DNA of 64,000 nucleotides from assembly GCA_016721765.1 (NCBI GenBank), contig JADKHO010000002.1:992001-1056000 (forward strand), given 5' to 3'. The notes beneath the pieces were generated by a model. The model made no database searches and had not been told where the DNA came from. It saw only the letters and a list, made by a program, of their open reading frames with translations. The stretch comes from Bacteroidota bacterium (GTDB taxonomy: Bacteria > Bacteroidota > Bacteroidia > UBA4408). Positions 36,659-45,805 of the stretch are shown piece after piece; position 1 is the first letter of the stretch; each line of letters begins with the position of its first letter. Position numbers and translations under genes: made by a program.

Positions 36659-36692
36659 AGGAAGAGCAACAAATGTTGCTCTTCCTTTTTTT
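36659..36692 (+). terminator. Strong rho-independent terminator after the tRNA
   Basis: AGGAAGAGCAAC pairs perfectly with GTTGCTCTTCCT (12 bp) around AAAT and is followed by a run of seven or more T. It begins three bases after the tRNA discriminator base. Confidence 0.9.
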
Positions 36693-36740
36693 ATATGCAT
36701 GAAATACTTTTTGAAAAATATTGTACTACCATCTATGCAG

Positions 36741-36818
36741 TAGGTCGCGCTTTCGAATCGCGCCGGGATCACTTCTGATGATGAGCCTTTCAAGAGATTG
36801 AGGGGCTTTTTGTTTTTG
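36741..36818 (+). other. Possible decayed tRNA 3' end followed by a terminator hairpin
   Basis: Bases 36741-36771 (TAGGTCGCGCTTTCGAATCG, then CGCCGGGATCA) look like the T arm (loop TTCGAAT) and acceptor 3' strand of a tRNA with no 5' half in the window. An AGCCTTTC/GAGGGGCT hairpin with T-tract follows at 36784-36818, as after genuine tRNA genes. Just beyond is a GGGTACAACATAGGTACAAC direct repeat. Such isolated 3' tRNA ends often mark integration sites of mobile elements. The rest of the gap to 36988 shows nothing else I recognise. Confidence 0.4.
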
Positions 36819-36988
36819 ATGGGTACAACATAGGTACAACTTCTTGAGTTTTATTTATTCAGCAGTTCAAAAACAACTTCCACTTTAGAAGCATTCTGAA
36901 TTACACCGACTTAAGTGCTTCGATTACAAATAAATACTAAATTAGTATCTACATTCTTAATTATTTTCACTTTCTAAACTATAAATCG

Positions 36989-38050
36989 ATGAAAAAGGTA
37001 TTTGCATTTGTGTTTGTTTTGCTGTTCGGAATATCAGTACAATCACAAAATTTAATAACCCTGCAACATGGTAGTACTGCTAGTTTTTTTACCGATTTGC
37101 AAACATCAATCATTGCATCAACAGATGGGGATTACATATATATTCCTGGTGGCACATGGGGATTACAAAGCCAAACCATATTGATAAATAAAAGACTTAA
37201 TATATATGGAGCCGGTGCTCTTTCAGATTCAACTATGGCAACTGGAATTACTCAAATAAATCCTAAATTTCACTTCATTAGTGGAGCAAACAATTGTTTT
37301 ATAAGCGGTTGTAAATTTCTTTCAGCTATTTATGTTGGTGCAGATTCTTGCGCTAATTATATAGATAATCTTACTTTTCAGTTTAATTATATTACTCAGA
37401 TAGGAATCTATTCAAAAGCAAGAAGCACATGTTTATTAAATAATGTAATTAACAATAATTGCAATATTTATGCATCGTCAAATTTTAATGTTTCAAATAA
37501 CATTATCTATAATACACTTTACGTGGATGGTAATCAGGCTTCCAATGGTCCTCCAGGAAATTCTTATGGAACAATAAGCAATTGTTATCTTAATGGATTA
37601 ACATTTTATTCCTATTCAGGAAACTACGTTAAAAACTTGATAGTTAAAAATAATTTCATTGCAAATTTTACATGCTGTTTTACTTCAAATTCAATTAATT
37701 ACAGCTTATTTAAAAATAATTTTTCATTAGCAACTTTAAGCCAAGGTCAATATGGAGCTACAAATGATTATTCAAATAATCAGGTTGTTGCAAACGTTTC
37801 AATAATTTTTACGAATATAAATAATACAGGCACTTATGTCAATTCAAACAATTATCACATTGTAAATACAAGCAATGCACACAATGCCGGTGAAGACGGC
37901 ACAGATATTGGCATTTATGGTGGCACCAATCCGTGGAAAGAAGGGGCATTACCCAATAATCCCCACATCCGATTTTCAAATATTAATTCGTCAACAGGTG
38001 CTGGTGGTAATTTACCAGTTAATATAAAAGTTGCTGCTCAAGACCGTTAA
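36989..38050 (+). CDS. Secreted right-handed beta-helix protein
   Basis: This 353-residue protein has a signal peptide (VFAFVFVLLFGISVQSQ) and then Asn/Ile-rich short repeats such as NNVINNNCNIYASSNFNVSNN and ISNCYLNGLTF, typical of parallel beta-helix folds. Early residues DGDYIYIPGGTWGLQSQTIL with LNIYGAG resemble the start of pectate-lyase-like beta-helix proteins. No catalytic residues can be assigned, and no T9SS sorting domain is present; the C-terminus (INIKVAAQDR-like, without a PNP motif) ends abruptly. It lies 38 bases before the giant T9SS protein and may share its transcript. Carbohydrate binding or cleavage is possible but unproven. Confidence 0.7.
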   Translation: MKKVFAFVFVLLFGISVQSQNLITLQHGSTASFFTDLQTSIIASTDGDYIYIPGGTWGLQSQTILINKRLNIYGAGALSDSTMATGITQINPKFHFISGANNCFISGCKFLSAIYVGADSCANYIDNLTFQFNYITQIGIYSKARSTCLLNNVINNNCNIYASSNFNVSNNIIYNTLYVDGNQASNGPPGNSYGTISNCYLNGLTFYSYSGNYVKNLIVKNNFIANFTCCFTSNSINYSLFKNNFSLATLSQGQYGATNDYSNNQVVANVSIIFTNINNTGTYVNSNNYHIVNTSNAHNAGEDGTDIGIYGGTNPWKEGALPNNPHIRFSNINSSTGAGGNLPVNIKVAAQDR

Positions 38051-38088
38051 TAATTTCTGATTCATTCAACTTCTTAATTGTAATCAGA

Positions 38089-41000
38089 TTGAAAAAAGTA
38101 ATTACACTTTTATTCGCAATTTTAATATCTCAGCTGCTTTTTGCGCAGGCTGATTTAAAGGTTGTACCTGGCAGTTTAAGCATTAACCCAAGCAACCCTC
38201 ATATTGGAGAAAGAATTACAATTACAATGAGTGTTCAAAATATTGGTAACACCGCATCTTCTATTTGCGGAACACGTATCTTTTATTCCACAACAACTAA
38301 TTATAACGATGCAATTTATTTTGCTGATATTTCTCTTGAGTCAATCCCTGCAGGCGCAACCTCAAGCAATATACAATTTGTACATCCAATTCCCTATACA
38401 TTCACTAGTGGGCCGTATTATTTTTTTATTGAATTAAACCACCTAGGATCTTGTGTTGAATCAGATTATTTTAATAATGAAGCTGTTTCAAATGCTATTC
38501 AAGTAAATCTTGCAGCATGGGCTGAGCAAAATATTCCTTATCCAATTATTTTCATTCATGGTTACATGAGCGATAACACAACTTGGGATAATCTTAAAGA
38601 TTCGTTGCAAGATTTTTATGGTTGGTCATATGGGGGTAAAATGGATTTTTGTTTGAATTATGATGGAAATTTATCAACCTCAGAAATTAATTCAGATTAT
38701 CACGATTTTACAGATGAATCAAGTAATCATATAATAAATCCTAATTGTGATTTTTATACAATTAATTTTGCTGTTAATCCAAGCGGAACAGGACCATATA
38801 ATAACAGTTATGAAAGCAACCAAGCAGCGATTGCAAAGCAAGGTAGAGCTGTGCAAGACGCAATTAGTCATGTGCTTCAAAAAACAGGAAGAGATAAAGT
38901 AATTCTTGTTTGTCATAGTATGGGAGGACTTGCTGCTAGAGAATACTTACAAAACTCAAATCTTTTTCAAGCAAGTGATGGTAAAAAGCATGTTGTGAAG
39001 CTTTGTTCCATCGGGACACCTCACGGAGGAACTAATATTTCATTTATTGATATTCCAAATATTTTTGGAGTTGGTTATGATTTGGGTTCAGAAGCAATAA
39101 GAGACTTAAGAACAAGTTATTATTATTCAATTAATAATGGTGCTTTTCTCTTCGGTGGATTTGAAGACCAAGCCTTTATGAACGACCAATTATTTAACAA
39201 TTTTGTTAATGTTGATGTAAATTGTAATGACACTATTGGCGAATTGATTACAGGTATTAATAATAAGTCAATACCTAATGATATTTCTTATTCTTGTTTG
39301 ATTGGAACTGGTGATCCAACTCCCATTAATGGTGATGGAGTCGTTTCAGAGAATAGTGCAAATATTACTAATCAACTTCCTATTAATGCTGAAATCTTTA
39401 TGTTACCAGAGCCAAGAAACTCATGGCCACCTTGGGACCCTTGGCATATTGAATTGACCAAACAATTCGCACAAATAATCCAAGGAATCGATGAACCAAA
39501 TGATAATGCGAATAATCATGCTTACAAAATTAATTCTGGGCAACTTAATTATGGAATTATTAGTTACCAAAGCGTTAGCAGCTCCCTTAAAGATATTGAT
39601 AATTATAAAATTAATGTGCCTTCACATGGAAACTTGAATATTCAGCTTTTTAATATTCCATTAACACAATTCTATGTTAACGTTTTTAATTCTTCACTCC
39701 TTTCAGTATATAGCACTTCAAGCAATGGCAAAAGCTTTGTAAATGTGAATACACCTGCCCTTTCCGCTGATAATTATTTTATAGTTCTTTCAGCATTCCC
39801 AACTAATAATTCAAGATATTTTCCATACGGATTTAAGGTAACATATACACCTGCTTTAACTTCATTTTGTTCGGGTACAACGGTGCTAAATTCATCATCA
39901 GGTTCATTTAATGATGGTAGCGGAAACAATGATTATAGTAGCAATTCTGATTGCAAATGGAAGATACAACCTAGTGGCGCTACAAGTATTACTTTAAGTT
40001 TTACTGAGTTCGATTTAGGTAATTCCGGAGATACTATTAAAATTTACAAAGGAGGTACAACCTCATCACCATTAGTTGCAAGCTATTCTGGCAACACGCT
40101 TCCATCATCAATAAACATAACAGGAGGTACAGTTTTGGTAAGGTTTATAACAAATGGAATTACTAATGCTGCCGGCTGGACTGCAAATTACACCGCAACA
40201 ATTGCTGCTTCTTATTGTAATGGTATAACAAATTTATCAGCGTCTTCTGGTAGCTTTTCAGATGGAAGTGGAAATTTAAATTATGGAAATAATGCAAATT
40301 GTTCTTGGCTAATAAATCCAGTTGGTGCTTATGCCATAACATTAAATTTTTCTGCTTTTAATACTCAACCGAATAAAGACTTTGTAAATATTTATGACGG
40401 AATTGATAATAATGCCGCATTAATTGGTTCTTTTTCAGGTACAACCATTCCTCCATTTCTTACTTCAACAGGAGGCGCAATGCTTATTGAGTTTATTTCA
40501 GATACTAGTATTAATGCAGCCGGTTGGAGCGTAAATTACACTTCATACATTCCAACAATAAATATTATCCAACCTATTGTTGCATATGAATATTGGTTTG
40601 ATAGTGATTACGCAAGCAAGGTTTACTCAACAATTATTCCTAAAATCAATTATAACTTTTCTCCAACAGTTAATTCAGGAAGCCTTTCAGGTGGTGTTCA
40701 TAGTTTAAATATTCGCTTTAAAGATGCTAGTGAAAAATGGAGTGTGGTGCAGACTCAAACTTTTGTTCAACACCCAACTCCTCCGGCATCTAACATTCGC
40801 AAAATAAGTTATTATGAATATTGGTTAGATGATGATGTTGCAAATAAGATTCAAAATACGATTAGTCCAATTGCCCTTCTGAACATAAATTCTCCCCTTG
40901 GATTACCAACAGCAAGCAATGGTATTCATACTTTGCATTTTAGAACAAAGGATGATGCTGGTTACTTTAGTGAAGTTTTCTCGCAAAGTTTTATGGCTTA

Positions 41001-44000
41001 TCCTCAGGTTCCTTCATCCGATACTATTCAGTTAACAACATACGAATACTGGTTTGACAATGATTATGGAGCTCTTCAATCAAATTCATTTGCTAATTCT
41101 TCAGCTATTAATCTTATAAGCAATTTTAATTCATCCGGATTAAATATGGGGGTTCATACTTTAAATTACAGATTTAAACAGAGTAATGGATTATATAGTA
41201 TAGTAGCATCAGCTCCATTTGTTAAATTAGGTAATGATATTGATATTCCTAACACACTTACCGAATATGAATATTGGTTCGATTCAGATTACGCGAATGC
41301 ACAACTAAATTCAATAAGCGGGCAAACGGATTTAATCTTAATGAGTAGTCTTAATTCATCAGGTTTAACGATGGGGATTCATACAGTGAACTTGCGATTT
41401 AAAGAAAGTAGCGATTTATATAGTTCCGTTATAAGTGCTTCCTTCATTAAAGTTGGAAATAATTTCATCACTCCAAATCAAATAGTTGAATACAGGTATT
41501 GGTTTGACAGTAACACTAACGCAATGATTTCAATTCCTGTTGCGCCATCAACCCAATTATTGAATTTAACCGCAAATTTAAATACAAGCAATCTCTCTTT
41601 TGGAGTTCATAAAATACATGTTCAATTCAAAGATATTGGTGAACTATGGAGTGTTGTTTTAACTGATACCATTAATAAAGTTGCAAGTCCAATTGCTGGA
41701 TTTTCCGTGAATGATTCGAGCGTTTGTATAAACAATAGTATTCAGTTTACGAATCTAAGCCAAAACGCAACAAGCTACCTTTGGAATTTTGGTGATGGTA
41801 GCGCAACAAGTACTGCAATAAATCCTGTTCATGCATACACAACATCCGGAACATTTACTGTAACCTTAATTGCTACCGGAAACAATTTATCTGATACTAA
41901 AACTGAAACTGATTACATTATTGTGGCAGCTAATCTGACGCCAATTATAAACACCTCTTTAAATGACACTGCTTGTGCTGGACAATCAAATACATTATCT
42001 TCAAATTACAATGGAATTGGTTATAGCTATGTTTGGAATAAAAACGGTATAACAATAGCTAATGAAACAAACCCAACTTACAATGCGACAACCAATGGTA
42101 ACTATACCGTTTCAGTTACAAATGTTCAAGGCTGCACTGGAGTTTCGACCGCTTTAAGCCTTGTTTTTTCACTTAATCAAACCCCATCAGTTGGCCTTAT
42201 TGCTAGTAATACAAATATTTGTGCTGGCACAAGTGTACAATTTACAGCTAGCTCCTTTAATGCAGGTAATAATCCGATTTATCAATGGTATTTGAACAAT
42301 GCACCTGTGTCCACAAATACTTCAACATATAATCTAGCCAACCCTTCAAATAATGATTATGTAAAAGTGGTAGTTACATCAAGTGCATTTTGTTCTTCAA
42401 CCCCAGCCGCCACTTCTAACAGTATTCCATTGACGGTTCACGCAATTCCTATTGCTTCAATTAGCCCTAATGGAAGTTTATCAACTTGTGAAGGAAGTCC
42501 ATTAGTATTATCTGCGAACACTGGCGATACTTATTTGTGGAGCAATGGTGCAACGACACAAACAATTAATATAACCCAATCCGGAAACTATCATGTTACA
42601 ATTACAAACGCGGGAATTTGCAGTGCAACAAGCGCAAATACCAATGTAACATTAACTCCAAGTGTTACGCCTGCGGTTTCAGTAATAGCGAGCAATACAA
42701 ATATTTGCCAAGGCGCATCTGTTAATTTTACTGCTATTGCGACCGATTCTGGAAATGCACCTATTTTTCAATGGTATTTAAATAATAGCCCAATTGGTTC
42801 AAATTCAAGTAATCTAACTTTATCTAATCTTGCTAATAATGACCAAGTGAATATTGTGCTTACTTCGAATGCAATTTGCGCTAATTCAACAACAGCTAAT
42901 TCAAACATTATAACTATAAATGTTAATAGCTTCCCAGTTGCTACCATTTCTCCTAATGGCAGCGTTTCATTTTGTCAAGGAAGTCAAAGCACCTTAACTG
43001 CAAGCTCTGGAAGCGGCTACTTGTGGAGTAATGGTTTGACAGGTCAAAGTATCAATGTTAATCAATCAGGAGATTATTCAGTAATCGTTACTAATCCGGG
43101 GGGCTGCATTGGAAATGCTACTTCAAACACTGTTCATGTAACATTGCAACAGCCAAGCTTTTCTTTTTTAAACCAAATTGCCTGTTCAAGTTTTTCATTA
43201 AATGGGCAAAATTATTTTACATCCGGAACATATTTTCAAAACCTAACGAATGCGCTTGGTTGCGATAGCACTATAACACTAAACCTTACCATAAATGAAC
43301 CAAGCATAAGCTCTATTTCTCCAATTGTTTGTGATACTTTTAAATTAAATGGAATTATTTATACAATGGCCGGAAATTTTAGTCAAAACCTTACTAATAC
43401 ATCTGGCTGTGATAGTACAATAAATATCAACTTGACCATTTTAGCAAATTCAAATTCAATCAGTCCCACTGTTTGTAATAGTTATTTATTAAATGGTAAT
43501 TCCTACAATGCAAGCGGAATTTACACACAGACTCTTACAAATGCTGCTGGGTGCGATAGCACGTTAACAATTAATTTAACTGTTAATTCTCCCTCTTCAA
43601 GTCAAATAAATATCACATCTTGCGAACGATATACCTTAAATGGAATTATCTATTACACTTCAGGGAATTTTATGCAAAGTCTTATAAATTCCAATGGTTG
43701 CGATAGTACTATAAATCTTAACTTAACAATTGACACATTAAATTTGACAATAAATCAAATTGGCTCAACCCTATCGTCTTTGCAAGCAGGAGCAATTTAT
43801 CAATGGCTTGATTGTAACTCTTCATTTATGCCAATTGCTGGTTCAACTAATCAAAGTTTCAGCTCAACCGCAGCTGGTAATTATTCTGTTATCATAACTA
43901 AGGGAGGTTGCTCGGATACATCCGGCTGCTATTTGATTACTGGAATGATACCCAAGACAAATGATAATATAGTTATTCAGCTATTTCCAAATCCTGTCAC

Positions 44001-44217
44001 TAACAAGCTTAACATTTTAGTTTCAAATATTGAAAATACAAGTATCAAACTTTCGTTAAAAAATCTGGTTGGTCAAGAACTATTCAAAGAAGAACAAGCT
44101 GCTGACAAAGGTAATCTCCAAAGTCAAATTGAAATGGCTAATTACTCAGCTGGGATTTATTTCCTCACAATTGAAAGTGATTCCTTTTTAAGAGTTTATA
44201 AGGTTGAGAAAAATTGA
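38089..44217 (+). CDS. Giant T9SS cargo: CARDB, lipase-like hydrolase, CUB, PKD and Ig-like domains
   Basis: This 2042-residue protein uses a TTG start before KKVITLLFAILISQLLFAQ, a clear signal peptide. Order: a CARDB-like domain (20-140); an alpha/beta hydrolase (about 150-470) with FIHGYMSDNTTWDNL for the oxyanion region and nucleophile HSMGG at S277, as in lipases and PGAP1-like enzymes; two CUB domains (about 595-820), each with GSFSDGSGN-NY-NN-C-W starts; five repeats of about 75 residues starting YEYWFDSDYA and ending FKDASEKWSVV (about 825-1200); a PKD domain with YLWNFGDGSA (about 1205-1285); Ig-like repeats; four C-S-F-LNG-Y-TSG-CDSTI repeats (about 1690-1885); and a T9SS type A sorting domain from LFPNPVTN. 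It probably acts on lipids or esters at or outside the cell surface. Confidence 0.82.
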   Translation: MKKVITLLFAILISQLLFAQADLKVVPGSLSINPSNPHIGERITITMSVQNIGNTASSICGTRIFYSTTTNYNDAIYFADISLESIPAGATSSNIQFVHPIPYTFTSGPYYFFIELNHLGSCVESDYFNNEAVSNAIQVNLAAWAEQNIPYPIIFIHGYMSDNTTWDNLKDSLQDFYGWSYGGKMDFCLNYDGNLSTSEINSDYHDFTDESSNHIINPNCDFYTINFAVNPSGTGPYNNSYESNQAAIAKQGRAVQDAISHVLQKTGRDKVILVCHSMGGLAAREYLQNSNLFQASDGKKHVVKLCSIGTPHGGTNISFIDIPNIFGVGYDLGSEAIRDLRTSYYYSINNGAFLFGGFEDQAFMNDQLFNNFVNVDVNCNDTIGELITGINNKSIPNDISYSCLIGTGDPTPINGDGVVSENSANITNQLPINAEIFMLPEPRNSWPPWDPWHIELTKQFAQIIQGIDEPNDNANNHAYKINSGQLNYGIISYQSVSSSLKDIDNYKINVPSHGNLNIQLFNIPLTQFYVNVFNSSLLSVYSTSSNGKSFVNVNTPALSADNYFIVLSAFPTNNSRYFPYGFKVTYTPALTSFCSGTTVLNSSSGSFNDGSGNNDYSSNSDCKWKIQPSGATSITLSFTEFDLGNSGDTIKIYKGGTTSSPLVASYSGNTLPSSINITGGTVLVRFITNGITNAAGWTANYTATIAASYCNGITNLSASSGSFSDGSGNLNYGNNANCSWLINPVGAYAITLNFSAFNTQPNKDFVNIYDGIDNNAALIGSFSGTTIPPFLTSTGGAMLIEFISDTSINAAGWSVNYTSYIPTINIIQPIVAYEYWFDSDYASKVYSTIIPKINYNFSPTVNSGSLSGGVHSLNIRFKDASEKWSVVQTQTFVQHPTPPASNIRKISYYEYWLDDDVANKIQNTISPIALLNINSPLGLPTASNGIHTLHFRTKDDAGYFSEVFSQSFMAYPQVPSSDTIQLTTYEYWFDNDYGALQSNSFANSSAINLISNFNSSGLNMGVHTLNYRFKQSNGLYSIVASAPFVKLGNDIDIPNTLTEYEYWFDSDYANAQLNSISGQTDLILMSSLNSSGLTMGIHTVNLRFKESSDLYSSVISASFIKVGNNFITPNQIVEYRYWFDSNTNAMISIPVAPSTQLLNLTANLNTSNLSFGVHKIHVQFKDIGELWSVVLTDTINKVASPIAGFSVNDSSVCINNSIQFTNLSQNATSYLWNFGDGSATSTAINPVHAYTTSGTFTVTLIATGNNLSDTKTETDYIIVAANLTPIINTSLNDTACAGQSNTLSSNYNGIGYSYVWNKNGITIANETNPTYNATTNGNYTVSVTNVQGCTGVSTALSLVFSLNQTPSVGLIASNTNICAGTSVQFTASSFNAGNNPIYQWYLNNAPVSTNTSTYNLANPSNNDYVKVVVTSSAFCSSTPAATSNSIPLTVHAIPIASISPNGSLSTCEGSPLVLSANTGDTYLWSNGATTQTINITQSGNYHVTITNAGICSATSANTNVTLTPSVTPAVSVIASNTNICQGASVNFTAIATDSGNAPIFQWYLNNSPIGSNSSNLTLSNLANNDQVNIVLTSNAICANSTTANSNIITINVNSFPVATISPNGSVSFCQGSQSTLTASSGSGYLWSNGLTGQSINVNQSGDYSVIVTNPGGCIGNATSNTVHVTLQQPSFSFLNQIACSSFSLNGQNYFTSGTYFQNLTNALGCDSTITLNLTINEPSISSISPIVCDTFKLNGIIYTMAGNFSQNLTNTSGCDSTININLTILANSNSISPTVCNSYLLNGNSYNASGIYTQTLTNAAGCDSTLTINLTVNSPSSSQINITSCERYTLNGIIYYTSGNFMQSLINSNGCDSTINLNLTIDTLNLTINQIGSTLSSLQAGAIYQWLDCNSSFMPIAGSTNQSFSSTAAGNYSVIITKGGCSDTSGCYLITGMIPKTNDNIVIQLFPNPVTNKLNILVSNIENTSIKLSLKNLVGQELFKEEQAADKGNLQSQIEMANYSAGIYFLTIESDSFLRVYKVEKN

Positions 44218-44276
44218 GTTAAATTTTATTTATTTAATTATTCAGAATTAATCGACATTTAAAAAAAATATGCAAA

Positions 44277-45800
44277 ATGAGAAATGCCATCATTCTAGTT
44301 GTACTTTTTATCTCAATTCACTCAAAATCGAAAGCAGCATTCATTGATATTGGTGAACCCGTTCCTTTTGGATGCCTGCATGTTTGTGCAGGAGACTTTC
44401 AGGTATTTAAAATATTTCATATTCAAGGGCTTGCTGCAGGAACTGTTGTACAAGCTCTATTATCAAATGGAAATGGTTCATTCACTAGTGGTGTTACATA
44501 TATAAATAGCACTCGATATAGTTTAATTGGTGCAAATGGTCCATGGATAAATGGACCTTTTACATTTTCAACAGATGTTACAGATATTTACTTCGAAATC
44601 CAATTTCCTATTTCGCAAATTTTTGGAAAAAACTATACTATTAAATTTAGAGCATCGACTGCTCCATTTACTACAAGCAATTCATTAAGTCTTCCGGTGG
44701 GGTGCAACGGTATAACAATTTCACCAAAATATGTTTCCTTAAATTCAATTTCCGACACGACTCATGGAAATAATCAATGGCTAGGACACACATATTTATG
44801 GACACCAACTACTTCAGCTCCTTTAATTACAACCGCATTAGTTGCCCAACAGGATTTTTTTTCATCGACCAATTACAAGGGTTATTTTCAAAAAAATTCC
44901 TTGAGCTTTGATTTTAAATTTTTCGGGCCTAATGGAAATGGATTGATTCCTGGTCCTGTGGGCCCAATGATTGATGGAACTAGTTTTCAATGCTTGGAAG
45001 GTTATTCTTCAATTTGTAGCGTTCGGCTTTATAGAGTTGAAAATTTCCCGATTGGATTATATCGCTTTACATTAGGTGCTGATGATGGAGCTCGGTTAAG
45101 TATCGATGGCGGCAATACATGGTTAATTGACATGTTCACAGAACATACATACGTGGAAATGAACACAAATTCAAATTTCCCGAATGGTATTTGTCTAAAT
45201 GGAAAAACCAATCTTGTAATCGAGTATTTTCAGAGAGTTGCTGGTGCTGAAATTCATTTTCAATCTGAACTTTTAACCAATAATCTTCCCATTTCATTAT
45301 CTCCGTATACCGATTCCATTAGCGGCTTGCCATTCTTAAAAGTAAATAATATCTATGATTCTTTAACCCTTTTTCAATTCATGAATTGTGATAGCAATGT
45401 AGTATACCCAATTCAATCATCAAATAAATTTTACATTACCAATAATGGTAATTTTTCAGTAATAGTAAATCAGGCAGGTTGCGTTATTGACACTTCAAAT
45501 TGTATTTCCATTAATATTACTGGCAACGGAAAAACTAATCTATCTGAATTACCAAAGATTGAGGTTTTTCCAAATCCTACAATTGATAAAATAAATATCG
45601 ATATGCAAATTAATCTAAACTCAAAATATTTAGTTATTTTAAAATCTATCCTTGGCGAATATATTTATCAACAGAAAGTATATTCTCAGACTTCTTATTT
45701 GAATACCAAAATTGATTTGACAAATTATCCTTCAGGCATTTATTTCTTAACAATTGAAGGAGATTCCTTTTTTAAAGTTTATAAGGTCGAGAAAAACTAA
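44277..45800 (+). CDS. T9SS cargo with PA14-like domain
   Basis: This 507-residue exported protein has a signal peptide ending SKSKAA. Residues about 30-160 are an unassigned beta-rich domain; about 195-345 contain a PA14-like core (YRFTLGADDGARLSIDGGNTW, then NLVIEYFQRVAGAEIHFQSE), a carbohydrate-binding beta-barrel fold in many secreted enzymes and adhesins. The C-terminal T9SS type A sorting domain starts VFPNPTID and ends FFKVYKVEKN, almost the same end as the preceding giant protein (FLRVYKVEKN). Ligand unknown. It lies 59 bases after that gene and converges on the helicase gene with a five-base gap. Confidence 0.78.
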   Translation: MRNAIILVVLFISIHSKSKAAFIDIGEPVPFGCLHVCAGDFQVFKIFHIQGLAAGTVVQALLSNGNGSFTSGVTYINSTRYSLIGANGPWINGPFTFSTDVTDIYFEIQFPISQIFGKNYTIKFRASTAPFTTSNSLSLPVGCNGITISPKYVSLNSISDTTHGNNQWLGHTYLWTPTTSAPLITTALVAQQDFFSSTNYKGYFQKNSLSFDFKFFGPNGNGLIPGPVGPMIDGTSFQCLEGYSSICSVRLYRVENFPIGLYRFTLGADDGARLSIDGGNTWLIDMFTEHTYVEMNTNSNFPNGICLNGKTNLVIEYFQRVAGAEIHFQSELLTNNLPISLSPYTDSISGLPFLKVNNIYDSLTLFQFMNCDSNVVYPIQSSNKFYITNNGNFSVIVNQAGCVIDTSNCISINITGNGKTNLSELPKIEVFPNPTIDKINIDMQINLNSKYLVILKSILGEYIYQQKVYSQTSYLNTKIDLTNYPSGIYFLTIEGDSFFKVYKVEKN

Positions 45801-45805
45801 ATATT

